Shown here: piece by piece, positions 11,299 through 22,042 of the stretch
Layout: the number at the start of each line of letters is the position of its first letter
Position numbering within the stretch: the stretch's first letter is position 1
Assembly (NCBI GenBank): GCA_036346205.1
Contig: JARFJB010000754.1
Location: forward strand, 1,791,001-1,855,000
Reading direction: 5' to 3'
Length of the DNA: 64,000 nucleotides
Source: Vesta saturnalis
Taxonomy: Eukaryota; Arthropoda; Insecta; Coleoptera; Lampyridae
Notes under the pieces: generated by a model
The model's database searches: none
Told to the model about the DNA's origin: nothing
Seen by the model: the letters and a program-made list of their open reading frames with translations, nothing else
Made by a program: the position numbers and the translations under genes

Positions 11299-12872
11299 TA
11301 CTTACTTACTAACTTACTTAACCTTCACGCCATTCCCTTGCGGGGTAGGCAAAACAATCCCTGCCTCTTATTTATTTTTCATTCACAATCTTTCTCCATG
11401 CTTTCCTATCTCCGCATACCTCCCTAGCTTCCGCAAGATTCATACATAGTCTCTGACATGCCCTTTTGTTTTTAGAACTCCTTATCTTTCTTTCCTTTAT
11501 CATAGATTCTACTACATTCAGCCAAGTTTTACGCGGCCTACCAGGCCCGGCCTTTCCCCTAACCTCACCCACATATATTTGTTTCGTTAATCTTGCGTTG
11601 TTCATTCTCTCAATGTGATCAAACCAACGTAATGTACAACTTTTATGTCTATCCATCATCGTCTTTTCCTCACCACACTCCCTCGTTATGCATTCATTTT
11701 TTATCTTGTCCCTTCTCGTTTTACCACATGCGCTTCTCAGAAATCTCATACCCACGGCATTTATTTTCTTTCGTGCTTTTTTTGACATACCCATGTCTCA
11801 CTTCCATACAGTACTGACGGGACTAATACGCCATTATAGATTGCTCGTTTCGCAGCTAGGCTTATGCTTTCATTTCTCATTATAGTCCACATACTTCCAA
11901 TCATTTTTCTTCCAGCATTGATCCTTCGTCCAATCTCGCTCTCAATTGTACTATCTGCAGTAAATATTCTACCGAGATATACCACTTCGTCCACTTGCTC
12001 CACAATTTCATCTTGCAGAGTAAATACTCTACTCTCCTTTCCACCTACCCGATTGAACACCACAATCTTAGTTTTGTTCACGTTTACCTTTAGGTCCATG
12101 CTCTCACAGACTGTATCAAACTTCCTCAAAGCGGTTTGCAGCTCATCCGCACTGTCACTTAATAAGACTGTGTCATCTGCATACACCAGGAGTCGTACAT
12201 TTGCGTCACCAACCATTACACCATTTGTATCGTTACATGCTTGTCTAAGACATTTATCCATGTATACATTGAACAACCACGGTGACATCACACAGCCTTG
12301 TCGCACTCCTTGCTCAATATTAAAGTATTCACTCATACCCCCCTCTCACCCTAACACATGCCCGACTACCGTTGTATACTGTCCTTATTCCATTTATTAG
12401 ACCTTTATTTACGCCATATTCATTTAATATTTCCCACAGCTTCTCTCTATGCACTCTGTCATATGCTTTCTCCAGATATACAAACGCACAGTACAGCTTC
12501 CTTTTACCTTTAAACACTTTTCGATCACCTGCTGGAGAGCAACCATCTGATCGACACATCCTCTCCCTGGCATGAAGCCACCTTGCACATCCCACATCTT
12601 AGATTGTGTAGTTTCTCGTACTCTATCAATCAGTATTCTTCCAAATACTTTACCAGGTACGCTGAGCAAGCTTATTCCTCTGTAGTTCTTATAATCACTC
12701 TTGTTCCCCTTACCCTTATACAATGGTACAATGATCGCGCTCTTCCAATCACTCGGCACTTTTCCACACATAAGGCACACATTGAATAATTCACGCAATC
12801 TTCGTATAAGCTTTGCACCACCATACTTGAGCATTTCACCAGTGATTTCTTTTACGCCTGATCCAAGTCTTT
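11299..12872 (-). mobile_element. 5'-truncated non-LTR retrotransposon inserted in a palindrome arm
   Basis: The left-arm sequence of the surrounding inverted repeat stops after GTGGTTTATTT (11298) and resumes at ACAACC (12873). Comparison with the unbroken right arm shows about 25 bp missing at the target. The insert reads 5' to 3' on the minus strand and ends in a TAAG-rich simple tail (TTAAGTAAGTTAGTAAGTAA at the plus-strand left edge). It lacks everything upstream of the RT fingers, as expected for a 5'-truncated target-primed insertion. Confidence 0.8.
11372..12834 (-). pseudogene. LINE reverse transcriptase and C-terminal region, frameshifted
   Basis: This is the RT part of a LINE ORF2 protein, which would copy LINE RNA into DNA at the nicked target. 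From 12834 the frame shows KVPSDWKSAIIVPLYKGKG and YRGISLLSVPGKVFGRILID, typical RT fingers. It breaks near 12570-12500 and continues in another frame with VYLEKAYDRVHREKLWEIL. A further shift near 12335 leads to GVRQGCVMSPWLFNVYMD and the catalytic YADD box in RLLVYADDTVLLSD. The thumb region follows with LVPSVLYGSETWVCQKK. A last shift near 11790 gives the C-terminal segment with RFLRSACGKTRRDKIKNE, TLRWFDHIERM and GRPRKTW. At least three frameshifts inactivate it. The C-terminal motif set resembles RTE- or Jockey-type arthropod LINEs, and I cannot fix the clade. Confidence 0.85.
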
Positions 12873-13035
12873 AACAACCTTCAAAATATGTCTCTGAAGT
12901 TGCATGACTTCAAACATCCGTAACTTGCTTATTCAAATTCAAACGTCCCTATTTTCTGAACGCCATCGTCCTCGGAATTAAAAAATTTACAACTTTTGTT
13001 AAAACGACCCTATACCTAACGCTGTTTCTAAGTTT

Positions 13036-13396
13036 AAAAAAAATTGGTATCAACTGGATGGTGCGCCCGCTCATTGCACCGATGGATTCGGCGTTTGGGA
13101 CGTTGGGTATTGGCCAGCTCGATCCCTAAATCTCACACCTTTAGACTTTCTTCCTTGTACAATAACAGAAAGTTTTTTTAAATTTAGCTTAAGTATTTTT
13201 CTTTCTACGTAACATGCAATAAAAGAAAGTCTATGGTGGAGAAGCTATCAATACCATCGAAGAGCTTGAAAATAAGATTAACCAGACGTTTGTAGACATT
13301 GGGCCACGTCAAATTGAAAATACCCTATTATCAGTCGAAAATAGACTTATTAAATATTTGGAGGTTAACGGGACACAGTTTGGGCACTTACCATAA
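13036..13396 (+). pseudogene. Tc1/mariner transposase C-terminal fragment (left arm copy)
   Basis: Readable pieces include WYQLDGAPAHC, which holds the second catalytic Asp, then WPARSLNLTPLDF with the third-Asp block, and EAINTIEELENKINQTFVDI with GPRQIEN, the usual C-terminal helix region. The spacing between the first two blocks is shortened and there are frame changes, so this copy is dead. An inverted copy lies at 13690-14051. I infer an origin from a CAGGGTG-ended Tc1/mariner element like the others in the window. Confidence 0.6.
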
Positions 13397-13689
13397 ATCG
13401 TTTATATTTCACTTTTTTATTATTTTGCTTGGTTTTGTTGAGAATAAATTTTATTTTGTGGTTTGCATTCATTGCTCTTAATTTACTGATACATGAAGCG
13501 ATCAAATGAGATTTAAATAAGTAGTCTTGCACCTGTCAAAAATGTTGAAAATAAAACGTCAGTGTGTAGACAAACGTTACGTCACCGTGCGACTAATTTG
13601 ATGGCTTGATGTATGATATGAGTAGTTTAGAACAATGAATCAAGACAACGAAACAGAGTTTATTCCCCAAAAACAACCAAAAAAAAAGT

Positions 13690-14051
13690 GAAATGTGTAA
13701 TAAGTACTCAAAACATGTCTATTTTCGATTGATACTATGGCATCTTCAAATTGATGTGGCCGAATCTCAGCAAGCGCCTGGTTAATTTTATTTTCAAGTT
13801 TTTCGATGGTATTGATAGCTTCTCCACCTTTTAATTGTACCTTAAGTAGAAAAAAAACATTTAAGCTAAATTTAAAGGACTTTCTTTTATTGTACCACAA
13901 AGAAAGAAATATAAGGTGTCAAATCTGAGGATCAAGCTGACCAATCCAAGGCCCCAAAGCCGTACCTATCGATCCTCGAACACGTTTGTCTACGTTTCAG
14001 CAACAGTACGCGTGCAATGAGCGGGCGTACCATCCAGTTGATACCAATTTT
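13690..14051 (-). pseudogene. Tc1/mariner transposase C-terminal fragment (right arm copy)
   Basis: Inverted copy of 13036-13396. On the minus strand the LDG-PAHCTR block comes first. Later come QLKGGEAINTIEKLENKINQ and ALAEIRPHQFEDAIVSIEN, the family C-terminal segment. A stretch encoding KFSLNVFFLLK separates these blocks in both arms, so that insertion or drift predates the inverted duplication. Multiple stops remove function. Confidence 0.6.
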
Positions 14052-14734
14052 TTTTTAAACTTAGAAACGTCTGCGTTTGGGGATACGGTCATGTTAACAA
14101 AATTTATAGATCGTTAAATTCTGAACATGATGCCATTGAGAAAATTGGGACATTCTATTTGAAATAAGCAAGTTATGAATGTTTGAAATAATGCAACTTC
14201 AGAGGCAATATTTTCGGGGTTGTGAAGAGCTTCTTTGGAATTTCAATAAATCACAACGTAGTTTATTAGGGCCTCTTGGAACCCTAAAGTTCAATCTGGC
14301 AATTTGTAGCGATAAGGGTGCAGCACCTATTTCCGTGGGAGTTTGCTGCTGCCAAAATTTTATAATTTTTCGAAATAACTCGGAAAAGTTAAATTTTAGA
14401 CATAAGATAATTTACATAAATATTTACATTAAATTTAAACGAGGAATCAGAAAATTAAAAAAAAATGTTGGGTTTCATGTATAAGGAAGCTGGTAGCTAC
14501 TTCCGGTGTGCCACAAAGTTGAAGGTTTTTATAGTCCATAATTCTCCAGATACTTCTAATGATTAGGTCTGACTGGACCACCCTGTACATATATGAGACA
14601 ATAATTACAAAACATAATACAGAGGCTACTTGTTAAATGTTTTGCGCCCCGTAACACAGTTTTATTTTAATAATTAGAAAAGTTTACAACGTATTACATT
14701 TTACTATTTTCTAGCAACGCACGAAATCAAAAGG

Positions 14735-15577
<843 letters not shown>

Positions 15578-16405
15578 CAGTGTGATCTACGTAGACCGTG
15601 AGGTTTTTGAACTTTCAGTCGGATTATAAACTTGAAATTAGGTATGCTATCATAATTGAGCATGCCTGTTCTACCTAAAATATTTTTATTCCTCCAGCTA
15701 TACTGGGTTTGCCAAAAGTCGGTACCAACTTTTTTATTTTAAATGACAACATACTTCTCAGATAGTTCGACTCGCCTTCTAATTTTAGTTCTAGTATAGT
15801 TTTTAACATGTCGATTTTTCTGTAAAAATGTTTCTCTGTAGTAGTTTACGAGAAAATGCGTATCTCGCAAATCATTCTACGTTAGGAAACTAAATTTGTG
15901 AGCAGTTAGCTAGAACTAAAATTCAATTTTCTTGCTAATGGAATAAACAAAATAGCAGGTGCTATTTGAAAAAAAATGCAGTTTTTGACAATTTTTGAAA
16001 ATCGCCTGCGCTGGAACAAGGTATATGAGTTAGCCTGGACTTCTATCTAACTGCTCCGCATATTTGGTTTCCTAACTTAGAACGGTTTATACAATTTTTT
16101 TCATAAACTACTACGGCGATAATTTTTTACAGAAAAATCGACCTATGGCAAAAACCATGATAAATAAGTTAATAACTTAGGTTGTCTAAACTCGGAATTA
16201 GAAGTCGAAACGAACTATGTGAAAAAAAATGTAAATTTAAAATAAAAAAAAGTTGGTACAGACTTTTGACACACCCAGTATAGCTGGCGGAATATTTTAG
16301 GTAGAACGGACAAGATCGATTATGACAGCATACTTAATTTCAAGTTTATAATCCAACTGAAAGTTGAAAAACCCCTCTAATGCACGGTCTACAAAAATCA
16401 CCCTG
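15578..16405. mobile_element. Palindromic CAGTGTG/CAGGGTG-ended MITE
   Basis: The left end CAGTGTGATCTACGTAGACC and the right end (reverse complement) CAGGGTGATTTTTGTAGACC are flanked by TA. The inverted homology continues through nearly the whole 828 bp. Shared phrases include AACTTTCAGTYGGATTATAA, GTTCTACCTAAAATATT, CAGCTATACTGGGT and the CCTAAC motif near the centre. Each arm is about 350 bp, with a spacer of about 100 bp around 15920-16030. No coding sequence is visible. The element should form one long hairpin. Confidence 0.85.
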
Positions 16406-16407
16406 TA

Positions 16408-18195
16408 TACAAATGAATTTTGTAAAGTAAAATTTGTCACTATTAATAATACTAGTACAGAAACTTGCATTCACTCATCAGTAATGAAAATAATTTAATC
16501 ACTCTTATATTTGAATGGCTGACTGACATTATCTTGATCTTGACCTTTGCAACTTGATGACAATTTTTCAAATAATCTTTGTCCTATTTCTGAATTTAAA
16601 ATGGGCAAACTTTTTCATTACACAACAATCAATAATCTTCGTCGTTTCTTTATTAATTATGGTTGTAATTATAAAGTGTAGTTATGCTAATTATTTGCTT
16701 CACCTTTAATTTAATCCAATGTGTGATTATCCTGCACGAAATATGTACTAATTTGTTACCAGATATTAACATTAATTAATTTTAACAGGAGTATGTACAT
16801 CACTTTGTAGTTTTATTTATTAATATTTTCTGAAATTAATTAATTTATATTTCTATATATTTAATTTTCAGGTCATACAAGTGTTATTATTTAGTACGTA
16901 CGGTTCACATCTGTTAATTTTCATTAATAAAAAATTTAAAGTGCTTGTACACAGTATGGAAATTGCATCCTTCCGCTGACTGTTAATTACATTAAAATAT
17001 AGAAGTATTCTTGTGTCTACTTTTAAAATGGTTTCAACACATCAAAACTTATCTAGTACTTATCGACTTTTTCTCTCTGTATAGACACGTACGCTCTTGG
17101 CGTTTCTCCATCTGTCGACTGTCTGTCGTAGTAATCATACTTTGTAACGAAATCAATTCTTTCATACAAATGCTGACTGTCTAACTTAGTTTGTTTCGGT
17201 TATTCCCAACCTACTTGTGTAACAAAGTATCTTGCAAGAAAACTTCTAAAAAAACGATCCAAGACTTCAAAAAACAAAGTTCCAGATTTTACTCACATTT
17301 AATATTCCGCTAAATCTCGTTGTAAAAAATTGGTTGTATTAAACATTTTTTAATTACATCTTATTGGCTATCATCATCTTTATTCTAAAGTAGTTTTTCT
17401 GTTGTGATCAGTAAATTACAAAAATTAACTCTTTGGGCGCCATTTTAAATTCGCACTTAAAAAAAGTGTGATAACTGATGTGTAAAGACAATATGTCATG
17501 AATTTTTATTGAATCTACTATATCGTTGTTATTAATAGCAAAAAATGAAGTATTATTTCCGTGGAGAAATATCAAAATATCTATTTTACTAACTGGGTAT
17601 TGTTTTAATTTTCCTTTGCATTTTTTATATAATGAATAGAAATTTAGAAAATCTGTTGCTTATTCTATTTAATCTTCAGTTATACCCTTCGCAACTGGGT
17701 TTAGAAGAGCTTATGATAATTGCATAAATACAAACCTTTCAACAAATATAAAACAAAATTCGCAACAATAAAAAAATACTTGAAAATAGTAGCGAAAGTA
17801 TCAATCAAAAAGACCAATAGACAATGTACAAAAGGTTACAAAAATATTAAAACTATAAAGTTGTCAATTGACTTTATCGATCAAGCCATATTACATTTTC
17901 GTATTTGATACTATTGCAAAGAAATTTTCGGTTTTGCAAAAACAGAAAGTACGAGATTTAGACCAATTTCAATAACTAATCATAATTGTTTAAAGTTCCG
18001 AGATTTAATAGTTACTAATCAGAGAGAAGGAGAAATACCTAGTTATTTTCGTAACTAGTGCGCTGTTTACACATGTGACAGCGCACGTGTTGCGAATAAA
18101 TTTTTTTGTAATCGCTTACATAAAATTAGAAAAAAATTAAGTTTTGAAATATTTGATGACAAATGTCAAATTAAATACATAAACAAAAAAGTTTA
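16408..18195. other. AT-rich non-coding stretch
   Basis: No gene found. The short lysine- and isoleucine-rich frame at 17720-17908 reflects base composition and is not supported as a gene. Confidence 0.4.
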
Positions 18196-18197
18196 TA

Positions 18198-20077
18198 CAG
18201 GGTGACAATTTTTAACTAAGCTTCTATGGGTAACTTTGTCATTATAGCAACTACAAAGTCGGTTAAATTAGCAATATCGGTAAGAATTTCAAGACCAATC
18301 AAATGACTTTTTGAGTTTTGACCAGTATTGCCAACTTTCGTAGTTATTTAGAAAAAACTAAAAATGAGCCGAATTTTCAAACTCAAATATCTATGAAACC
18401 GTTGCAAATAAAGCTAAAATGCAAGCGAAGTAATTGATAGATATTTTTGCGAACTTTAAGATAAGCCTATTTTTAAATTTATTTTGCATTTCATTTTTGA
18501 GATATAACACAAAGTTACTTTTTTTTTAATGGAACGCATAGTTTATTTTAGTCTTATTAAATAGCATATTTTTTACTGATTTCAAAAATGTATAGTTTAC
18601 CTTATTTATACCAAGTAGTGTTCTTGTAATTTAATAAAAACTGTGTAAAGTTAAAATCGAGTATCAGTTTTAAAAAATAGAACGCCTTGGAATGAAATAA
18701 AACAAAAGAAATCTATAACACAATAATCGTCAGTTGTGAAACACTTACGAGTACGAACTTTATTAATGCTGAGGTTTATAAAATTTCAACCAATCATACA
18801 TATTTATAAACTAAAGAAATACCTAAGTACTAAATTACAACTAAATTACAACAAGATTTCAAAATGGCCACCATGGTTTTCAACACATATACGACATCTT
18901 TGTAATATATTATTTTGCACTTTTAACAAGGTATTAGGTCTAATTGCTGCAATAGCTGTTCTTATTTTATCTTTCAGATCTTCGACATTATGTGATTTAG
19001 TTTTATAAACGCTATCTAACTGTTCCCCACAAAAAGAAATCCAGAGGGGTTAAATCTGGAGATTTAGGAGGCCATGGAATAGTACCACGAATACCAATCC
19101 AGTTATTATATCTTTCTGTTAAAAAGTTTGAAACAACATTTGCATTGTGAGCAGGACCTCCATCTTGTTGAAAATAACGAGAAGCGCGTATTAAATGTAA
19201 TGGAACTTCGTCCATCATATTTAGCATTTAAATTATTATTCAGCATTTAAATGTTGTTCAAAAAAATATGGACCAATGATTTTAGTACCTAAAATACCGC
19301 ACCATACGTTTATTGAGAAAACATGTTGATCTCGTTTTAAATAATCTTTTAGCAGGTTGCCTTCTTTCCATGTACCTCTGTAAATACATTTCCGACGCTG
19401 CATTTTAATCACGATTAGAAATATAATAGCAAAATAACATATTGTTCTTTTCTTCACAGGAATAGTCCATATTTATTTTTTAGAAAATCACCTTTTTTAA
19501 ATAAGGAATGCTATTTAAATTTTAATTTAATTAAAATAAACATAAATAAAAATGCAAGTGTCAAATTTGTTTTGTTTTATTTCATTCCAAGGCGCTTTGT
19601 TTTTTAAAACTGATACTTGATTTTAACTTTACAGTTTTTATTAAATTACAAGAAAACTACCTGCTGTAAATAAGGTAAACTATACATTTTTGAAATCAGT
19701 AAAAAATATGCTATTTAATAGGACTAAAATAAACTATACGTTCCATTTAGAAAAAAGTAACTTGGTGTTATATCTCAAAAATGAAATGCAAAATAAATTT
19801 AAAAATAGGCTTATTTTAAAGTTCATAAAAATATCTATCAATTACTTCTCTTGTATTTTAGCTTTATTTGCAACGGTTTCAAAGATATTTGAGTATGAAA
19901 ATTCGGCTCATTTTTAGTTTTTTCTAAATAGCTACGAAAGTTGGCAATACTGGTCAAAACTCAAAACATCATTTGATTGGTCTTGAAATTCTGCCCAATA
20001 TTGCTAATTTAACCGACTCTATAGCTGTTATAATAACAAGGTTACCCATAGAAGCTTAGTTAAAAATTGTCACCCTG
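18198..20077 (-). mobile_element. Tc1/mariner element with about 520-bp inverted arms
   Basis: Left end CAGGGTGACAATTTTTAACT and the matching right end AGTTAAAAATTGTCACCCTG are flanked by TA (18196-18197 and 20078-20079). The inverted arms extend to about 18720 and from about 19560, sharing AGCTTCTATGGGTAAC, GAAAGTTGGCAATACTGGTC, GCCGAATTTTCA and CGCCTTGGAATGAAAT. A decayed transposase on the minus strand lies between them. TIRs this long are unusual for Tc1/mariner, where short repeats of tens of bp are the rule, although some lineages have several hundred bp. Confidence 0.9.
18855..19457 (-). pseudogene. Tc1/mariner transposase fragment, D-40-D spacing
   Basis: The minus-strand frame from 19457 has RRKCIYRGTWKEGNLLKDYL and FSINVWCGILGTKIIGPYFF, the strand before the second catalytic residue. 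Two stops occur near 19235, then MDEVPLHLIRASRYFQQDGG PAHN holds the second Asp. The segment WIGIRGTIPWPPKSPDLTPL DFFLWG holds the third Asp, with 40 residues between them. Further down (about 18990-18855) broken frames still show the C-terminal block with KSHNVEDLK-like and GGHFENL-like residues. The N-terminal DNA-binding part and the first Asp are missing, so the element was internally deleted as well as mutated. Confidence 0.8.
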
Positions 20078-20079
20078 TA

Positions 20080-20448
20080 TATTTAGTTTTATACCACTTT
20101 TTGTTTATGTATTAAAAGTAACGATTACAAAAATTATTATTTTTATGAATTTAACAATAGCTGCAAAAATCAACAAAACAAATTAAATAACGTAACTACG
20201 TAGCTAAATTACTTAGTGACTATAAATTAAATTGATAAACCTATTAATACTTATCAATGACATTGTTAATAACAGAAATGTGATACATAAATAGTTTTGT
20301 AACACAATATTTGCAATTGTTACTTTGAACACCACAGACTTACTATTTATTAATTTCACTTAATTTCGTGTATGCACGTTCATGTATATTTGGAAACTTT
20401 TAAGTCTTGTGGATAGTTAATGTAAATATAACTGACAACCTGGAATTT
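20080..20448. other. AT-rich non-coding stretch
   Basis: No gene or repeat recognised. Confidence 0.4.
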
Positions 20449-20750
20449 TTATACAGGCAAAAAGGAAAAGGTCACGTATTTCATTCCCTCCCCAAGGGGG
20501 AGGGCGGGTTGCTCGAGATTTCCGAGCTCCTTCAGCCACAACGATGGATTCCCAGCATACATACATACATTACGTATATATGCATGGTGGAATTCAGGAT
20601 GGGTGTGGTCAGGATAGGATCGGAAGGAACAGTTAGGGTTTTGAGAGAGAAAATACTGCCCCCGCATTCGCCTAAATAGCCGCACGTGGTGTGCGTAGAC
20701 GGTAACGGGAATCGAACCCATTACCTCCCGAATGCGCCTGCATTCGGTTT
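20449..20750 (-). mobile_element. tRNA-derived SINE, copy 1
   Basis: On the minus strand it starts with a tRNA-like part: GCATTCGGGAGGTAATGGGT, then the B-box-like GGTTCGATTCC with a paired stem. The body follows with GCGGCTATTTAGGCGAATGC, CCGATCCTATCCTGACCAC and CCCATCCTGAATTCCACCA. The tail reads CCCTCCCCCTTGGGGAGGG and ends in a CCTTTTCCTTTTT stretch. A second copy is at 31490-31785 and a partial third at 62398-62517, which makes this a dispersed family. The first ~50 bp with the A-box-like part appears missing from this copy. Confidence 0.75.
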
Positions 20751-20862
20751 TTATACAGTCTCACAAAAAACCGTAGTGCGATGAGATGTACAGGATTGGA
20801 TGCTACATGTCTAAGTAAATAAAAAATGTTTTATAAACATTCTTCGATATTATCTTGTTTTG

Positions 20863-20940
20863 TTGCATTGTGTGCGTGCGCGCGTACGGTGCGTATATAC
20901 GCGCGTGCGTGCGCGTGAGCGTATATGTGTGTTTGTGGGA
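20863..20940. repeat. Alternating purine-pyrimidine GT/GC tract
   Basis: The run contains GTGTGCGTGCGCGCGTACGG and GCGCGTGCGTGCGCGTGAGC. It is almost strictly alternating purine-pyrimidine and locally GC-rich in an AT-rich region, the kind of sequence that can adopt Z-DNA. Confidence 0.8.
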
Positions 20941-20989
20941 GAGTATGTGTTCTTGACGACGCGGAATGACCACGAGCTAAATACATGGT

Positions 20990-21870
20990 CCATAACTGTT
21001 AGTCAGCCAGCGTTGATTCTGAATGTTGCCCAAACCCTATATTTATATACAAATTGGGATCGCGAAAAATGGAATATCTCGATGACCAAGAGCTAAGTTA
21101 TATTCCTCAAGAGTGTTTATCAGCATTTAGACCCTGTTGACTGAATTCGATATTTATGCACTAATTTCATTGGTGTTGCAGCAAAATTAGTTACCTCGAT
21201 ACCCAAGAGCTAAATTATGTGATCCATGAGTGTTAGTCCCAATTATGCACATATTTCGTTGTGGACGCGGCAAACTGGTTCTATGGTCATTGACGGTATT
21301 TAGGCTGAATATTGCTCGACATTTATATTTGTACTCCGATTTCGTTGGGGTCACGGCAAAATTAACTTTCTCGATAACCAACATTCAAATTATGTGTTTG
21401 TTGATTGGCATTTGGGTGAAATATTTCCCAAATGCTTTATTTATGCACTAATTTCGTTGGGGTTATGGAAAAATGGATTACCTCGATGACAAACAACTGA
21501 ATTCTGGTACTCATGAGTAGTGGTCACCATTTAGCCCGAATTTCTATGTTTATACAGCAATTTGGTTGTGGACGTAGCAAAATGGATTCCGTCGAGGGGC
21601 ATTTGGACCAAATGTTTTCCAGTCTATATTTATATACCAATTACGTTAGGTTCGTAAAAAAGTGTATTGTGTACATTTTCTGACTGTTGTGAGTGTTGGT
21701 TATCATTTAGGCTAAACGTTGCTCAACATCTGTGCTGATACACCGATTTCGTTGAGAATGCAGCAAAAGTGATTCTCTCGATGAGGTTCCGTAGACCATG
21801 AGTGTTGGTCAGCATTTGGGCCGAATGCTTTCAAAATCTATATTTATGTACCACTTATATTGGGATCTCT
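20990..21870. repeat. Degenerate satellite, about 110-bp unit, 8 copies
   Basis: The recurring core is a version of ATTTATAT, a few bases, ATTTCGTTGGGGT, CGGCAAAATGGATTACCTCG ATGACC, and CATGAGTGTTGGTCAGCATT TGGGC. Cores occur at about 21048, 21163, 21253, 21339, 21450, 21559, 21639, 21745 and 21853. Most steps are 105-115 bp and the shorter steps (80-90) reflect deletions. Units are strongly diverged, so this is an old array. A weakly similar stretch occurs near 56.0-56.3 kb. Confidence 0.75.
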
Positions 21871-22042
21871 TTACTTGATATTGATCTTTTTTTTACTTTT
21901 TTTATTAACTACGTTAACAAGGTTTTTTTTTTGCTACTAGGGTATATTAATAAATTATTATCTTATGGTAGAACAATAAAAAAATTAATAATAAAAATAT
22001 TTTTCCTCGCTATTCGGTTCCCTTTTACCTTTCCGTTCCTGC

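Larger units (their letters stand above)
10930..14585. mobile_element. Inverted Tc1/mariner pair interrupted by a LINE
   Basis: The right end reads CACCCTG followed by TA at 14586. Read inward on the minus strand, 14585-13620 matches the plus strand from about 10930 to 11298 and then 12873 to 13490. The match includes TCTGAAGTTGCAT (12891 and 14204 reversed), AACTTGCTTATT, TTGGTATCAACTGGATGGT and GGAGAAGCTATCAATACCAT. The two arms are therefore tail-to-tail copies of a truncated transposon of about 1 kb each, with the left arm split by a retrotransposon at 11299-12872. The left terminus is damaged (a G-rich run at 10934-10938), so that end is approximate. Each arm ends with the C-terminal part of a transposase. 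Confidence 0.7.

Noticed and set aside
11593..12789. Plus-strand open frames over the LINE
   Set aside because: They are antisense shadows of the minus-strand reverse transcriptase frames, which carry the recognisable motifs.
17720..17908. Lysine-rich short frame as a candidate small gene
   Set aside because: The composition mirrors AT-rich sequence, and no motif, promoter or neighbour supports it.
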